A stretch of 64,000 nt of DNA from Hydrogenophaga sp. PAMC20947 (GCF_004795855.1 NZ_CP039252.1:2108001-2172000); one strand, 5' to 3'. Shown: positions 47,201 through 62,200, numbered from the stretch's first letter. Made by a program: numbers and translations. Notes: a model not told the origin generated them from the sequence alone.

Positions 47201-50200
47201 CTTCCGCCGTCAGCGTGGTGTTCTGGGTCCCCAGCGTGGTGTTCTGGTTCCCCAGCGTGGTGTTCTGGTTCCCCAGCGTGGTATTGGTATCGGTCAACAC
47301 CGTGCGCTCTCCGGTGTAGCCTGTCTTCGTGGTCTTCATTCCGTTCACTGCATCTTGCGCCGCCTGAAGCGGGCTGATGCTTGCGGATCCTGTGAATCCA
47401 ACCTCACCGTTTGCATCGGGATCAACCTTGAATCCCATGTCCAGCAGCTTGCGCTCCAGGAAGGTGATTTCCGAGTTGTAGGCTGCCACGGCAATCGAGG
47501 CGTCTGCGGTTGGGTCATCAACCGTGTACTCTTTGATCAGATCTTTCAGCGCCTGAATGCGGTTCACGATATCTTGCGCCGGGCTGAGCACTTCGGTATT
47601 GGCAATGCTGATGCCATCGGTGCTCGAAAGCTCTGTACCGTCGAAGCCGATGTCGAGACTCTGCTTGCGGTGCGTGCCCACGTGCAATTGACCGTTCACC
47701 GCCACATCGGCGGATTGGGTCTTGACCGATTTGCCGGTCCGCGTCTCGAACGACACATCGCCGCCGCCAAACGCATTGCTGACGGCACTGGCCACGGCGG
47801 CAAGCGCCTCGCGGTAGATGTCTTTGCCCACGCCCACACCAGAAGCCGTGGCCGATCCCTTCTCGGCGGCGAGCGAAATATGGCGAACAGCGCTCAAGAC
47901 AGCGCCGTCGTCAATGGTGACTTGGCTGCTGGATTCAATGATGGCATCGGCCACCGGATCGCGGTTGACCGGGATCGCCGTGTTGTTGAACACGTCGGTA
48001 CGCGCATTCACCTTCGCTACATTGATCCCGGCGTTCATGCCCGCGGCCGGATCGTATGCGGTACTCGCGCCAGCGTAGAGGCGGATATCGTTCTCCGCTT
48101 CCAGCGCAGCGTCGCCCACCTCGATGCTGTTGACAGACTTGAAGCGCGAAACGGAATCGCCGGCAGGTGCAACGCCCACAAGACCCCACACGTCCACAGA
48201 AGTCTGGGTTGAGATGTCTGCAAGGGAGTGCGTACCCATGGCCAGGTCGCCGGTGGCACTCAGCGCCGCGCCATCACCCACGCGCACCGTGGCGTTGTTG
48301 GTGTCCGCATAGATCAGCGACTTGCCGCTGGCCGCCGAGATGGCACCACCTGATGCCATCTTCACCCGATCCTTGGCGGTCACATCGTTCCATGCGTCGA
48401 TTTTGTAGGCGCCTGGCGCGGCAATGCTGCCCGTTTGTTCCAGGTGAGCGCCTGCAGCCACCTGCGCCAACGCAGCGTTGCTGATCGTGGTGGTGCTGCT
48501 CGCGGCAGGCACATCGGCCAAGCCGCCAGAGCTGGAGTCCACGTTCCAGGTTGGCACCGAGATGGCGGCGTCGGTCACCGAGGTGACGCCGGGAATCGTG
48601 CCCGGAGAGAAGCCTTTCCGGACGACGTTGTTCGCCTGAACAGTGATGCTGTCGGATTCAACATAGCCGTTGGCTCCAACCGTTGCCTCTGTGGTTGCGC
48701 TGCTGTAGTTGACGGCCTTCGCGCCGCTGACGCCGATCAGCGAGGCGTTGGTGCTTTTCATCCAGGCATCAAATTGACCGTTGTGTGTGGACCGAACCAC
48801 CAGCGAGCCCACATCAATCTTGCGGCTGTCGCCGGCTGTGTTGTTCCCGCTGCCGGTGCGCGCCACCGTGGTGCTGGTAGACGTTGTCTTGGCCTCGGAG
48901 AAGGGCGCCGAGACCAAGCCACCACTGCCCGCGATACCGTGGGCGTAGTTGGTGTCAGCGCTGTCGGCGCTCACCTCAAGCGACCCCCCCGTGACCTTGG
49001 CCAGATTGCCCAGAGCGGCCTCGGTCACCGTGCTGGAGGAGGCCTGTGAATAGTCCGCACCCACCGCGAGCAACCCGCCGATGGAAATGCCAACACCCGA
49101 AGAGGATTGAAGCGTGTTGCTGTCTGCATGGACCTTCGTTGCGCCACCGATCGTCAGCGTGCTGTTGTCGCCCACCAGGGCACGCGTTGCACCGCCGCTT
49201 TCAGCCTTGGCCAAGGTGGCATTGATACCGAACAGCACACCACCCGAAGCGCCAAACGCCTGAGCCGAAGTGGTGGGCTTGGCGCCCACCAGGCGCTGCG
49301 CAACCACATCGAGTGTGTTGCCCGAAATGTTGGCGCCAGCATCAATGCGTGCATCAACATTCGAGGTCGTGCTGGCGGTCGCCAATGATGCGCCCACAGA
49401 GCCTGCGCCGATGGAGACACCCTTGGCTTCGGCATGTGTCTCGGGCGTGGCTTCAGCGATCACCTTCACATCGTCTTGTGCGGTCACCTCTGCGCCATTG
49501 CTCATGTAAGCGGAAACACCTGACGTAACTTTTGCCGTCGCATCGGCGCCCGAGCCGGCAAGAATACCTGCCGCACCGGCGATGGCACTGGCCTCGGCCA
49601 CCGAACCATCGGTTGCCATGATGGTCACATCGTTGACCGACTTGCCAGCGGTCTGGCCCACATCCACACTGGATCCAAAGTAAGCCGCCGTGGTGCCACC
49701 GAAGGTGGCGCTCGCCACCGATGCACCAATGGCCAGGCCACCTGCAGCCACGCCGATGGTGGTCGCGGTCGCTTTGCGATCCGTATCGGCACTCACCAGC
49801 AATTCATCGGCCCGTTCGACCGAAGCGTTGCTGCCGAGGTAAGCCCGCGTCGTGCTGGTGTCTTTGAGCACAGACACCGCTGCGCTCACGCCAATCACGC
49901 CGCCGGCACCCGCCGTAGCGCCCACCTTGGAGCCATTGGCATTCAGGTTGGCGGCGGTGGCTTTCACGCTCACATCACCCACCGCATCCACCGCGGTCGA
50001 TGACCCGACAAATGCCTCTGTCGTGCTGTTGCTGATGCCCACACCCACGGCAGCGCCAACGCCCACTGCACCACCCGCGGCACCGGTGACCGTCAAGTTG
50101 AGTTGGGTTTTGTCGGACGCCGTCACGTCCACTTTGCCACCCGCAGTCACCCGGCTGTTGTTGCCAACAAAGGCCTGCGTCTTGTCTTGTGAAGCAACCG

Positions 50201-53200
50201 ATGTTTCGTTGATATCGCCTTTGACGCCAAGCCCGGCAGCTTTGGCGTTGACCGTGGACTTCGCCCCCGTCAGGTGCGACGAACCACTCACATCGTCGAG
50301 CTGAGAGCTGGCATTGGTCTGCTTGGCCTGCGCATCGGCGCGGTCACCGGTTGCACCATCGCCCAGACTTTCTTTCGAATCAGCGTCCAGGCTGGCACCA
50401 ATCACCGCAACCGAAGCCGATCCAGCGCCGCCAAACAAGGCACCCGCAGCGATAGCGATCGCGGTGGACTCAACATTCTTGCTTGAACCACCTGACACCC
50501 GCACATCGTGATCGGCATCAATCAACGCGTTGTTGCCGATCGAAGCTGTGGTCGTGTTGCGCACAATGTTGGTATCGGACATGGCGCCAACGCCAAATCC
50601 TCCGACGGCACCTGCGGCGCCGCCACCTTTGAGACTCACTGTATCGCTCGCGCTCACGATGACGTCTTGTGCAGCCCCGCCATTGCGCGTCTGATTGACC
50701 CTGGCGTTGTCACCGATCGAGGCCGTCGTCTTGGATGTCACCACCTTGACGCCGACCGAACCGGCCACGCCCACGCCGCCGGCCGCCGCACTGGCGGTCA
50801 CGCTGCTCATGGTCTCTTTGGAAGTGGCCGCCACCTCGGTGGCGCCCCCCGCGTTGAGGGTTGCCGCCTGGGCCGGTGAGGTTGCGCCGCCGACATAGGC
50901 CTTGGTGGTGTTGTCCACCACGCCCACCGACACCGCGCCAGACACCGCCACCACACCGCCCGATCCGGCCAGCGTGTACATATCCATCGCAGTGTCCTGG
51001 TCCGCTTTCACACGCAGATCACCTGTGGCATCCACGTTGGCGCCGGCATCGATGCCGGCTGTGGTGGTGTTGCTCACCGAAGCCACACTCACCGCTGCAC
51101 CAATGCCCGCCGCGCCCACCGACACGTTGGCCGTGGCCAGGAACAGGTCTTCGCTGGCTTCGGCGCGCACATCGACATTCTTCGCCTTGACATCGGCATC
51201 GCCAATGATGGCGCTGGTTTGCTTGCCCACCACCGCAGTATTGAGCGATCCGCTCACGCCCGCAATGCCACCCGACATCGTGCCCGAGGCCATCACCACC
51301 AGGCTGTCGTCCGTGGCAAGAACCCGCACCGATGGATCACTGCCCACGGCATTGGACGCCGCGGAGACCACCGCGCCTGCGGCGTCGGTCTTGTTGACTT
51401 GTGCGCCATCGCCAATGCTCGCTTCGGTCTTCGAGGAAATGATGTTGGCCGTGACCGTACCCGTCACACCAGCCGCCCCGCCTGCCGCCACGCCGAGAGA
51501 CGCGGTAACCACCTTTTCACTGCCCACTGCGGTGACCGAGAAGCCCTTCACTGTTTCGGTACCACGCGTTCCCAGGCCTCCAGTGATCCCCGAGATGGCG
51601 TTGCCATCCGAGTCTTTGGTGGTCTCAGGATTGCTGGTGTCGCTGGCGTCATCACCACCGCTGCCTTTGGCACCCAATTCAAAGGATGCGCCATTGTTGA
51701 CATTGCCATCCGACACACCGTCGCCATCGATGTCGACGCCGCCCTTGCCTGCAGGGGCCATTGGCAAGGCTCGCGCAACCGACTGGTTGATGCTGCCGTC
51801 ATAAACGGTGGCGCCAGTCGCCGCATTGCCCCTTGCATTCACGACCGACGCGTTGCCCAGGTAGGCCAGCGTTTCGCTGCTGATCACGTTCACCCCGACC
51901 GCACCGCCCACAGCTGCCGCGCCAGAACCCGTGGCGCTGGCAGACACACCCATCAACAGGGTGTCGTCGGCGGCCGAAATGGCCACGTTGCCATCCGAGT
52001 CCACACGGGCAGCCGTCTTGGTGCTGTCGTCTTTCGCCGAGCCGATGTAGGCCTGGGTGTTGTTGTCAATCACATTGACCGCTGCAGCACCGCCCACGCT
52101 GACCGTGCCGGAGCCTTGTACCGATATTCCGGCGCCAATGATTTTTTGCTCAGAATCGGCCGCAACGCGCACATCTTTGTCTGCGTCAACGTTTGCGCCT
52201 TCGGCAATGTGTGCATCGGTTGTCTTGGAGAGCGTGTTCACGTTGAGCACACCGCCCACCGCTGCCGCACCGCCGCCGCCGCCGGAACCGGCGACCGTGA
52301 TCAGCTCGCTGTCGCTCTTGGCCTGCACCGACACCGATTGGGTGTTGGTGGTGGAAGCCTGTTGGTTGATCTGAGATGCCCCAATCGCGGCCACGGTTTC
52401 CGAAGAAATCACATTGATGGCCACAGAGCCGCTCACGCCAACCGCACCGCCGCCTGCTGCCGACACCCCGATGTTGAGCAAGGACTCCTTGGTTTCAGCA
52501 TTCACATCCAGGTTGCGCCCCGCATCCACCGTGGCGCCGTTGCCAACCGTTGCAGCAGCAGAGTCGCGCAGCAACACCACGCCGAGCGTGCCGGCAATGC
52601 CCGCTGCGCCGCCACCTGCTGCGCCCCCGGCAACCATCAAGACCTCGGTCTTGTCGCTGGCCGCAACGGTCACATCGCGCCCGGCCTGCACCTGAGCGCC
52701 AGCGCCAATGGAGGCGGTGGTGTTCTGCAGCGGCACGGGAGCCGTGGCCGACAACGAATTGCCGATGGCCATCTTGCCCGCCTGGCTGTCCAGGTCGGCC
52801 TTTGTCTGTTGAGATTGAGCGGAGCTACCGAGCAAATTGCCCACTTTGCTCTGGCCCGTTTCGTCATCGGTGTCGGCCGCGGTACTGCCCAAACCGTCAT
52901 TGGAGTCGCCATCCAGCAACGAGCCCACCGCCACGATGGAAATCGCACCGGCCACGCCAGCCGAACCACCACCCGAACCCGCCACCGTCACCGAGTCGAT
53001 CAGCTTGTCGGACGAGGCGTCCACGCTGATGTCCTGGGTGGCCGATACCCGTGCGTTGTTGGCGATGTAAGCCTGTGTCGTGTTCTGAGCCACGGTGACC
53101 GCCACCCCGGCGCCGACACCCGCTGCACCGCCGCCAGCGGCCGCACCGGCCACCGACAAACTTTCAATGCGATCGGTTGCCTCAACATCCACACGCTGTC

Positions 53201-56200
53201 CCGCCGCCACCAGCGTCTGATTGACCTTGGCGTTGCTACCGATGCCCGCCTCGGTATTGGACAACACCACGTTGACCGCGATGCTGCCCGCAATACCAGC
53301 CGAACCACCGCCTGCGCCCGCCACGGTAACCGTGTTGACGCTTTCGGTGGAGTTGGCCTTGACCGAAGTGATGCCCGTGGCATTCGTCTCGGCGAAGTTG
53401 CCAATACGGGCTTTGGTGGTGCTGGAATTCACCGCCACGCTCAGGGAAGCCCCCACGCCGGCTGAACCGCCGCCGCCTGCGCCGCCTGAAATCATCCAGC
53501 TGTTGGCGAACTCGTCCGCCTTCACGGTCAGATCACCGCCCGTGACGTTGATCTTGGCGGCATCTGCCGCCGAAGTACCGTCTTCAACGTAAGCCTCGGT
53601 GGTGTTGGCAATGCCCACACCCGCCACTGCACCACCAACGCCGACGCTGCCACCACCGGCCAAGCCAACCGTGGTCGACAAGCTGGAATCCAGCGAAGCC
53701 GCTTCGATTTCAACCGCCTTCTTGGCGTTGATCAAAGTGCCTTTTCCGATCTTCGCGGTGGTCGTTTTGGCGATCACGCCCACATTCGCCGCAGCGCCCA
53801 CACCGGCGCTGCCGCCGCCGCCCGCGCCACCGGCCGAATTGATCAGGCTGGTTTCATCGATCGCCTTGACTCGCACTTCTTGATCGGCGCCAGCCACGGC
53901 GTTCGTTTCGTTGATGCGCGCATTCTGGCCAATGGATGCCTCGGTCGTGCTGGCGATCACATCGGCCGACACCGTTGCCGCCACACCCGTGGTGCCACCG
54001 CCGCCTGCGCTGACCACCGTTGTATTCAGTTCTTCCCGGTTGTACGCGGTGACCGACAAGCCTTTGGCGAGTTCGGTCTTTTTGGCGCCCAGGTTGGCGG
54101 GTTCAATGGACGTATTGGCAAGGGCGGTTTCGCCGCTGTAGACGCTGCGCGCATCGCCCAGACCGCGGGCGTTGACCACTGCGTCGTTGCCAATCGTGGC
54201 TTTGGTGGTGCCCAACAATGTGGCCACCGCAATCGATCCACCAACACCGGTCGTTCCACCGCCACCCAATCCACCAGCGGCCATCAGCACGTCGATGTCG
54301 TCTTGTGCGTTCACGCCCACGTTGCCGTCGGCATCCACCGTGGCCGTGCTGCCGATCATGGCTTGAATGTCGTTCTTCACCACACCCACGGAAACCGCAC
54401 CACCCACGCCCGTCGTGCCACCGCCGGCAAATCCCACCGTGATCGAGGTCAGGTCTTCGGAAGAAGACGCGTCGATCAACACATCTTTTTTGGCATTGAC
54501 CACCGTGCCGGTGCCGTTGGCAATGCCGGCCTTCACGGTTTTGGCAATGACTGTCGTGTCCAGCGCAGCGCCCACGCCCGTGGTCCCGCCACCGGCGCCA
54601 CCGCCTGTGATGGCCAGGATGTCTGTGCTATCGCCTGCGGTGATCGCAACACCTTGATCCGCGCTCGAGTACAAAGCATCGGTGTTGATCTGCGCGCCCT
54701 GCTCCACCATGGCTTTCGTGTCGCCCACGATCACGTTGACCGACAACGCGCCGGCGATGCCAGTCGTTCCGCCGCCTGCACCTGCGACCACGGCCGAGGT
54801 GGAGTCTTGCTTGGCCTGCGCGTCCACCGTCAGTTGTTTCTTGGCCGACACCTCTGAGCCAACCCCAATGATGGCTTCGGTGGTGTTGGCCACCACGTTG
54901 GCTGCGATGGCCGCACCAACGCCCGTTTTCCCACCCGCACCCACACCACCCGACACCAGCACGCCGGTGTAATCGTTGAGCGCTTTGACCGACACGTCGC
55001 CATTCGCCTTGACCATGGCGCCGTCTGCAATGCTGGCTTTGGTGTCGGCCAGCGCCACGATCACGCCCAATACGCCTGCCACGCCAGTGCCGCTGGTGGA
55101 CGCACCCGCGCTCACCGACACATTGGCGATGTCTTGCAACGATTCAGCGCTGACGGTGACGCCCGCATCCAAACCATCGGCCTTCACATCCGAACCCGAA
55201 CCGATCGATGCCGTTGTTTTGTCCAGGCTCACGATGTTCGAATTGGAGATGCCCACCCCGGTTTGCTTCGCTCCTGCGGCCGCACCAGAGATGGACAACG
55301 CCTGGGTGTCGGACTTGCTCGACACTTCCACACCGGTGCCGGGCACCGACGCTGGACGACTCGACACAGTGGTCAAGTCCACGTTGTCGCCGATCGCCGC
55401 GTTGTTCTTGTTGTTGAACACATTGACCGCGAAGGCACCTGCTACCGCGGTATTGCCTTGCGACGCTGCGCCGGCAATAGCCTCTGTGTAGTAGTTATTG
55501 GACCCCAGGTAGTTGGCGGGATCGAAGGTGTCAAAGTCGAAATTCTTGATGCCATCGGGCGTGAAATTCTTGCTGCCAGGCAAGACCGGCGCGCCAAACG
55601 ACACGCGATTCTTGGTGGCATTCGCCTTCAGGGAGGCCGCGTGAATTTCGGTCGGCGTGAAGATGCTGTTCTTGTCGGCATCACGACCCACGATCGCTTC
55701 ATTGGTGTTGTTCGACACCAGGACCGCGAACGACGCACCCACGCCAGCCTTGCTGCCGCTGCCCGTGGACAGGGCGCCTGCGCGGGCTTGAGCAGAGATT
55801 TTGCTCGTGTCTTCGGCCGTCACCGACACATGGCCCACTTCGGTGCCTGCTGCACCAAGCGTGGCGCCTTCTTCGATCGAGGCGCGGGTCGTGTTGTCGT
55901 TGACCACCAGCGCCAGCGCGCCGGCCACGGCCACTTTGCCACCGCTGGCGCCCGAGATCGCCTCGGCGCTCATGGTTTTCTCGAAGCCTGCGCCCCGGTT
56001 CTGGCGAGAAGCGGCACTGATGTTCACATCGCCTGCCTGGCTCACGTTGGTGCCTGCGCCCAGCGTGGCTTCGGTCACATTGGTGGTGGTGGTGATCGCC
56101 ACACCCACGCCGATGCCGATATCGTCCGAGACGGCTTCTCCACTGGCTGACGTGGTGTAGTTGGTGTCCGACTGGGCGTCCAGCTTGAGCTCACCCGCAC

Positions 56201-59200
56201 CCGCGTTGATGTTCAGGTTGTTGCCAATCGTGGCATGTGCCTCGTTGCGGGCCACACCCACACCGATGGCGGCAGCCACGCTGACCTTTTTGCCCTTTTG
56301 TTCTTTGTCGGGCGCACTGGCCGGTTTGTCGGTGCCAGGGGTTTCGTTGCTGGTGTCAGGCGTTTTGGCTTCCTGGGTGTCGGTGTTCACGCCCGACACG
56401 CCGGTATTCTTGCTCTTGGCCGAGTCGAGCTGGGTTTTCTTCTGCTCGTCGACCGTTGTGCCGGCTTCGGGCTCGTCTTCACCGGTTGTCGCGTTTTTCT
56501 TGGACTCTTTGGCGCCTTTGGCACCGGCGATCGAATTCGACGTGATCGAGGTGTCGGTTTTTGCGATCAACTCCACGCCAGTCGAGGAAGCGATGTCACG
56601 CTGGAGTTCGGCCGTGACTTTGTCTTCTGAAATCGCTGCGGCCAACGATGCGCCCACGGCCACGTCGCCTTGAGCGCGCGCTTCGGCCTTGGTAAGCATC
56701 GTGCTCTTTTGATCGGCAGTGCTGCTGTACTTGCCGCTCAGGGTCAAGTCGGTGGCAGATTCGCCCATGCGGGCCGTGGTCGTGTTGGCCGCAATCGCCA
56801 CCGCCACCACGGGCGTGATCGACACCTTCGCGCCAGCCGCGCCACCCTTGACTTCGGTGGTGATGGCGTGATCCGCCTTGGCGTTCAATCCCAGGTTCGC
56901 CCCACCCGTCAGCACCGCCTTGTCGGCCACTTCCGCGATGGTCTTGTTGGCCACCACGTTCACCGCCACAGAGGCACCCACGCCCACTTTGGCCGCAGCG
57001 CCCGTGCCTTTGACATCGGCGGTTGCCTTGGCCAGGCTTGTTGACGCATTGTTCGCTTCAATCAGCACATCGCCCGCGCCCGCGTTCACCGAGGCCCCTA
57101 CCGTGCTGCTGTCGGTATCGCCTTCAAGCGTTGCCGATGTGGTGTTCTTGACGATGTTCAGACCCAACGAACCGGCCACGCCCACGTCCCCCGCGCCTGC
57201 GCCGCTGGTGGCCTCGGCTGCGAAATCGTTCTTGGCCGCGCCGTCCATGCCGGCCTTGATCGTCAAGCCTTTGGTGCTCACCTGAGCGTTGTCGCTCACG
57301 ATGGCCGTGTTGGTCGCGGTTGCCGCGTTCACGGCCACGGCCGCACCAATACCCACGTCGGTTCCACCGGCATCGGTCTGGCTGCCGTCGGCTTTGGCTT
57401 TGGCATCGGTCTCGGCCGTGCTGGTCACGCTCAAGGCGCCACCCGTGCTGCTGATGTTCAAGCCTTTGCCGATCGACGCCGTGGTGTCCGAGCTGGCCGA
57501 GTTGATGCCCACCGCTGCCGCTACGCTCACACCGCCTTCGCTGGTCTCGCCCTTGGGGGCATTGGTCGGGTTGGTGGTCTTGTCAAGCTTTGAACTGGCC
57601 GTTCCACCCGTGGTCGAAGGCGCAGTTGGCGCTTTGTCGGCTGTCTTCTTGCCCGTGTCTTTGGCCGAGTCGCCTTGGGCGGTCACTTGTTCGTCCACGC
57701 TCTTGCCTGGCGTTCCGTCTTCTTTGACCGCCTTGCCATCGGCATCGGCCTTCTTGCCACCTTTGACGCTGGCCGTGGCCGAGGTATCGCTCTTGGACAC
57801 CGACTTGGCGTTCACGCCCACGCCCGTGGTCGCCGTGATGTCGCGCTCCACCGAGGCCAGCACCGTGTCGTCTGCGATGCCCAACGCCAGCGAGGCGCCC
57901 ACGGACACGTCGCTGCCCTGGGTCTGACCGGTGGCCACGGTGGTCTGGCTGCTGCTCTGATCGGCCGCACTGCTGTACGCACCACTGATGTCCACGCCCG
58001 TGATCGATGCGCCCAAACGCGCAATCGTGGTGTTGTCTCCAATCGAGACCGCCACCACCGGTGTCACGGCAATCTTGGCGCCCGAAGCGCCTCCCGTCAC
58101 GTTGGTGCTCATGGTGTGATCGGCCGTGGCGTTCAGGCCCAGATCGGCTCCGCCGGTCAACAAGGCTTTGTCGGCCACTTCGGCCACCGTTTTGTTCGCC
58201 ACCACGTTCACACCGACCGACGCACCCACGCCCACTTTGGCGGTACCCCCCGTGCCTTTGACATCGGCACCCGAGGTCACCGTGCTCGTCGAGGCATTCT
58301 CCGCCTCGATCAGGATGTTGCCCCCGTTGGCATTCACGCTCGCACCGGTGCCGCCGAGGTCGGTGTCGCCTTGCAAGTTGGCCACGGTGGTGTTAACCAC
58401 GGTGTTGATGGCCAAGGAGCCGGCTACGCCGACGTTGCCCGCGCCTGCGCCGCTCTTGGCGTCGGCCACAAAATCGTTCTTCGCGGTGCCGTCCATGCCC
58501 GCTTTCACGGTCAGGCCTGCAGTGTCCACGGTGGCGTTGTCGCTCAGGGTGGCCACATTGCTCGCCGTGACCGCATTCACAGCCACAGCTGCGCCCACGC
58601 CCACATTGGTGCCGCCCGCGTCGGTCTGGCTGCCATCGGCTTTGGCCGAGGCATCGGTCTCGGCGGTACTGGTCACGCTCAAGGCACCACCGGTGCTGTT
58701 GATAGCGCGGCCTGTGCCAATGGAGGCTGTCGTGGTCGAGCTCGCCGAGTTCACACCCACAGCTGCCGCCACGCTCACGCCGCCTTCGCTGGTCTCGCCC
58801 TTGGGTGCATCGGTTGGGGTGTCAAGCTTGTCGTTGGCCGAAGCGCCCCCGGCTGTCGTGGTCGCAGGGCCCGCTTTGCCGGCGGTTTTCTTGCCCGTGG
58901 TCTTGGCCGAGTCGCCTTGAGCGCCCACCTGCTCGTCCACACTCTTGCCCGGCGTTCCGTCTTCTTTGACCGCCTTGCCGTCGGCATCGGCCTTCTTGCC
59001 ACCTTTGACGCTGGCCGTGGCCGAGGTATCGCTCTTGGACACCGACTTGGCGTTCACGCCCACGCCCGTGGTCGCCGTGATGTCGCGCTCCACCGAGGCC
59101 AGCACCGTATCGTCTGCGATGCCCAGTGCAAGCGACGCGCCCACCGAGACTTTGTTGCCTTGGGTCTGGCCTGTGGCCACAGTGGTTTGGCTGCTGGATT

Positions 59201-62200
59201 GATCTGCGGTGCTGCTGTAGGCGCCACTGAGGTTCAACGCTGTGGTCGATTCGCCCAAGCGCGCCACCGTGGTGTTGTCCCCAACGGAAACCGCCACCAC
59301 GGGCGTGACGGCGATCTTGGCGCCGGCAGCGCCACCGGTCACGGTCGTGCTCATGGTGTGAGTGCTCTTGGCATTCAGGCCCAAGTTGGCCCCGCCCGCC
59401 AATATGGCCTTGTCAGCCACTTCGGCCACGGTGGCATTCACCGCCACGTTCACGCCCACCGACGCACCCACACCCACTTTGGCTGCGTCGCCCGTGCCTT
59501 TGACGTCCGCGCCCACGGTCACCGTGCTCGCCGTGCCGCCTGCGGCCTCAATCAAGACATCGCCCGTGCCCGCATTCACCTGGGCACCCGTGCCCGCTGC
59601 ATCACCTTGCAAGGCAGCGACCGTGGAGCTCACCACCGTGTTGACACCCAGCGCGCCGGCCACACCGACGTTGCTGGCACCCGCGCCACTCTTGGCCGTG
59701 GTTGAAAAATGGTTCTCTTTCCCAACGGGCATGTCTGCCTTGACCGTCAGGCCATTGGCGGTGACCTGTGCCGTGTCGGCTATCAACGCGTTGTTGCTCA
59801 ACACGCCGATGTTGACCCCCACAGCGGCGCCAACGCCCACGCTGGCGCCATCGCCGACCGTGCTGCCGTCGGCTTCCACCGTCGATGAGTTGCTGGCCTG
59901 GCTGTGCACGGTTGCGAGCCCCGTGGTGTTCTGGAGTGCGCTGGAATTGATCGACGCCTGGGTCTGGCTGTTCAGGCTGACCACCGCCACAGCGGCGGCC
60001 ACATCCACGCTGCCTTCGCTGGTGGCCGCTTCATCTTTGTACTTGTCGAGCTTGGCTTCGGTTTCGCTGGCGTTGGCGGCCTTTTCTGCGGCGGTTTGCT
60101 TCTTCGCGCCCTGTGCGGCGGCCTTGGCTGTGTTGACGATGGTGTTCTTGGACTCGGCCGACAACTTGAGCGAGGCCGACTGCGTGCTCGCAGCGTCTTC
60201 AATCGATGCTTTTGTGACAGTGGTGGCCTCGGTCACAGCGACCGTGCCGCCCACCGCAGCCGGATCCCCTGCGGACACATCGGCCACTGTCTCGGCGTCC
60301 ACTTCGTTTTTGGCTTCCAGCGCCAGCTCGCCATCGCTGTGTATGTGCGAGGTGCCACCGACTTTCACGGTGGCTGTGCTTGAAATGACGCTGACCGCCA
60401 CACCGGCATCAGCAGGCAACACATCGGTGGTCGACCCGGCGGGTTTGGTTTTGGACGCCACTTTGGATTCAGCGCTCAACTTGGCATCACCAACGGAGGA
60501 CACGCTCGAGTTGCCACGCACGTCGACCGTGGCAGTGGAGCTCGCCACGCTGGTGCCCAGCGGGGAATTGCCCGCGGTGGCCGTGTCGATGGAAGACTTG
60601 GCACTGACCGTCAAGGTACCAGTGGATGTCACTGTGGTGTCGTTCAAGTCCACCTTGGACGTGACACTCGGAACAGCGAGCGGCAAGGGCACTGTCGCGC
60701 CGGTATCGTCGTAGCTGGATTGCGCAGTGAGACTGACGTTGTTGCCTCTGATGATCGAACCATTGGCTTTGATCTCGGCGGTGCCGCCCAAAGTGCTTGA
60801 GGTGCGGGCAGCTTCCAACGTGATGTTGCCTGCGGAATAAGCGACGTCATCAGAAAACGCAACCAGCGCGCTGCCCGTGCCCAGATTGATGGCACCAGCC
60901 TGAAGCTTCAAGTCGCCAGAATTACCGATCGAAGCGCTGCTCACTTGATCCGAAGTCTGGCCACCTGCGACCCGGCGGGTCGAAAGGACGATGTTGTCGT
61001 TGACGGTGATGCTGTCGTCCGCAATGATGGTGTGATCAGCGCCGTCGGATGAGTAGTTGGCACTCACCGTCACCGTGGTCGGATCAATCAGCACGCTGCC
61101 GCGCGCGCCGTCCGTCGCAGATGCCCGGAATTCACCACCCGCCAGCTCCACGTTATTTTTCGCGCTGAACTCGATCGCGCCGCCGCTGCCACTGGTCCCC
61201 GCTGAAGAGTCGACCAACGCGCCCGTATGGGCTATCGCGCTGTTGGCCGCAAAAATGTTGACCACGCCCCCGGACGAATTGGCGCCTTGCCCGCCGGTCA
61301 AGATGCGCGCGCCGTCCTGCAACGCGATGTCATTGCCCGCCTGGATGTTCACCGTACCACCGGTCACCCCCGCATTGCCCATGGCCGACAGCGTGCCGGA
61401 CACGTCCACATCGGTGTCTGCCGAAATGTCGATTCGGTTGTCTGCATCAACCCGTTGTGTGGCCACTGGCACGACAGATGGCGTGGCGCCACCTGCAACT
61501 GTGGACGGATCTGTGGCTTCGGAAGGCGCGGGCGACGTTGAAGTCCCCTCGCTGCTGCCGGATGCATCTGCCGTCCCGGTTGAACCGCCCGATGAGGCGG
61601 ATGCCGTGCCATCCGCACCGCCATCGGGTTGGGTCGAATCGGGGGTACCCGTATCGGCCACGATCATCATGCGGCCATCGATTTCAACGACCTTGGTGCC
61701 TTGTTCAAGCCCATTCGCATTCACCACGTCGGTGAAGTCCGAGGTGGCGTACACAAAGCGCGCGCCGCGCTTGATGGCCCCGCTCACGCTGACGCTGCCG
61801 CCATTGAGGCGCACGCTGCCGCTGGCGTTGATCACACCCTTGATGGAAATATTCCCCGACGGGTTGCCTGGAGCGGTTCCGCTCAACAAGGCACCCAGAG
61901 ATGCTTCGACAGGGGTGCCTGGCGACGAAAAGAAATCCGTGACGAACGCATTCGTGGGTGTAGAGACCGTCAGGCTCCCCACGTTGACCACCCCGTGGGT
62001 GCCCACCACAAAACCCTGTGGGGTGGCGAAGAAGACGTTGCCGCCCACCTGGTTGTTCTTGATCGAGTTCAGTACCCCGTCAACCGTGACCGCCGATCCG
62101 GTCACGAAATTGATCAGGTTGGCGCTTTGGGAAGGCACATGCAGGTTCACCACATCACCACTGCCGACACCAAAGGCAGAAAAGGAATTGAAGGCGTTCG

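Noticed and set aside
47029-47290. CRISPR-like array
   Set aside because: The repeats are 21-bp in-frame coding heptads with no unique spacers.
45456-48212. Long plus-strand open frames opposite the adhesin (for example 918 codons here, and others at 51219-53465, 57675-59705)
   Set aside because: They are mirror frames caused by high GC and the regular codon pattern of the adhesin. They have no family similarity or ribosome sites, and the minus frame has signal, TPS domain and coupled transporter.
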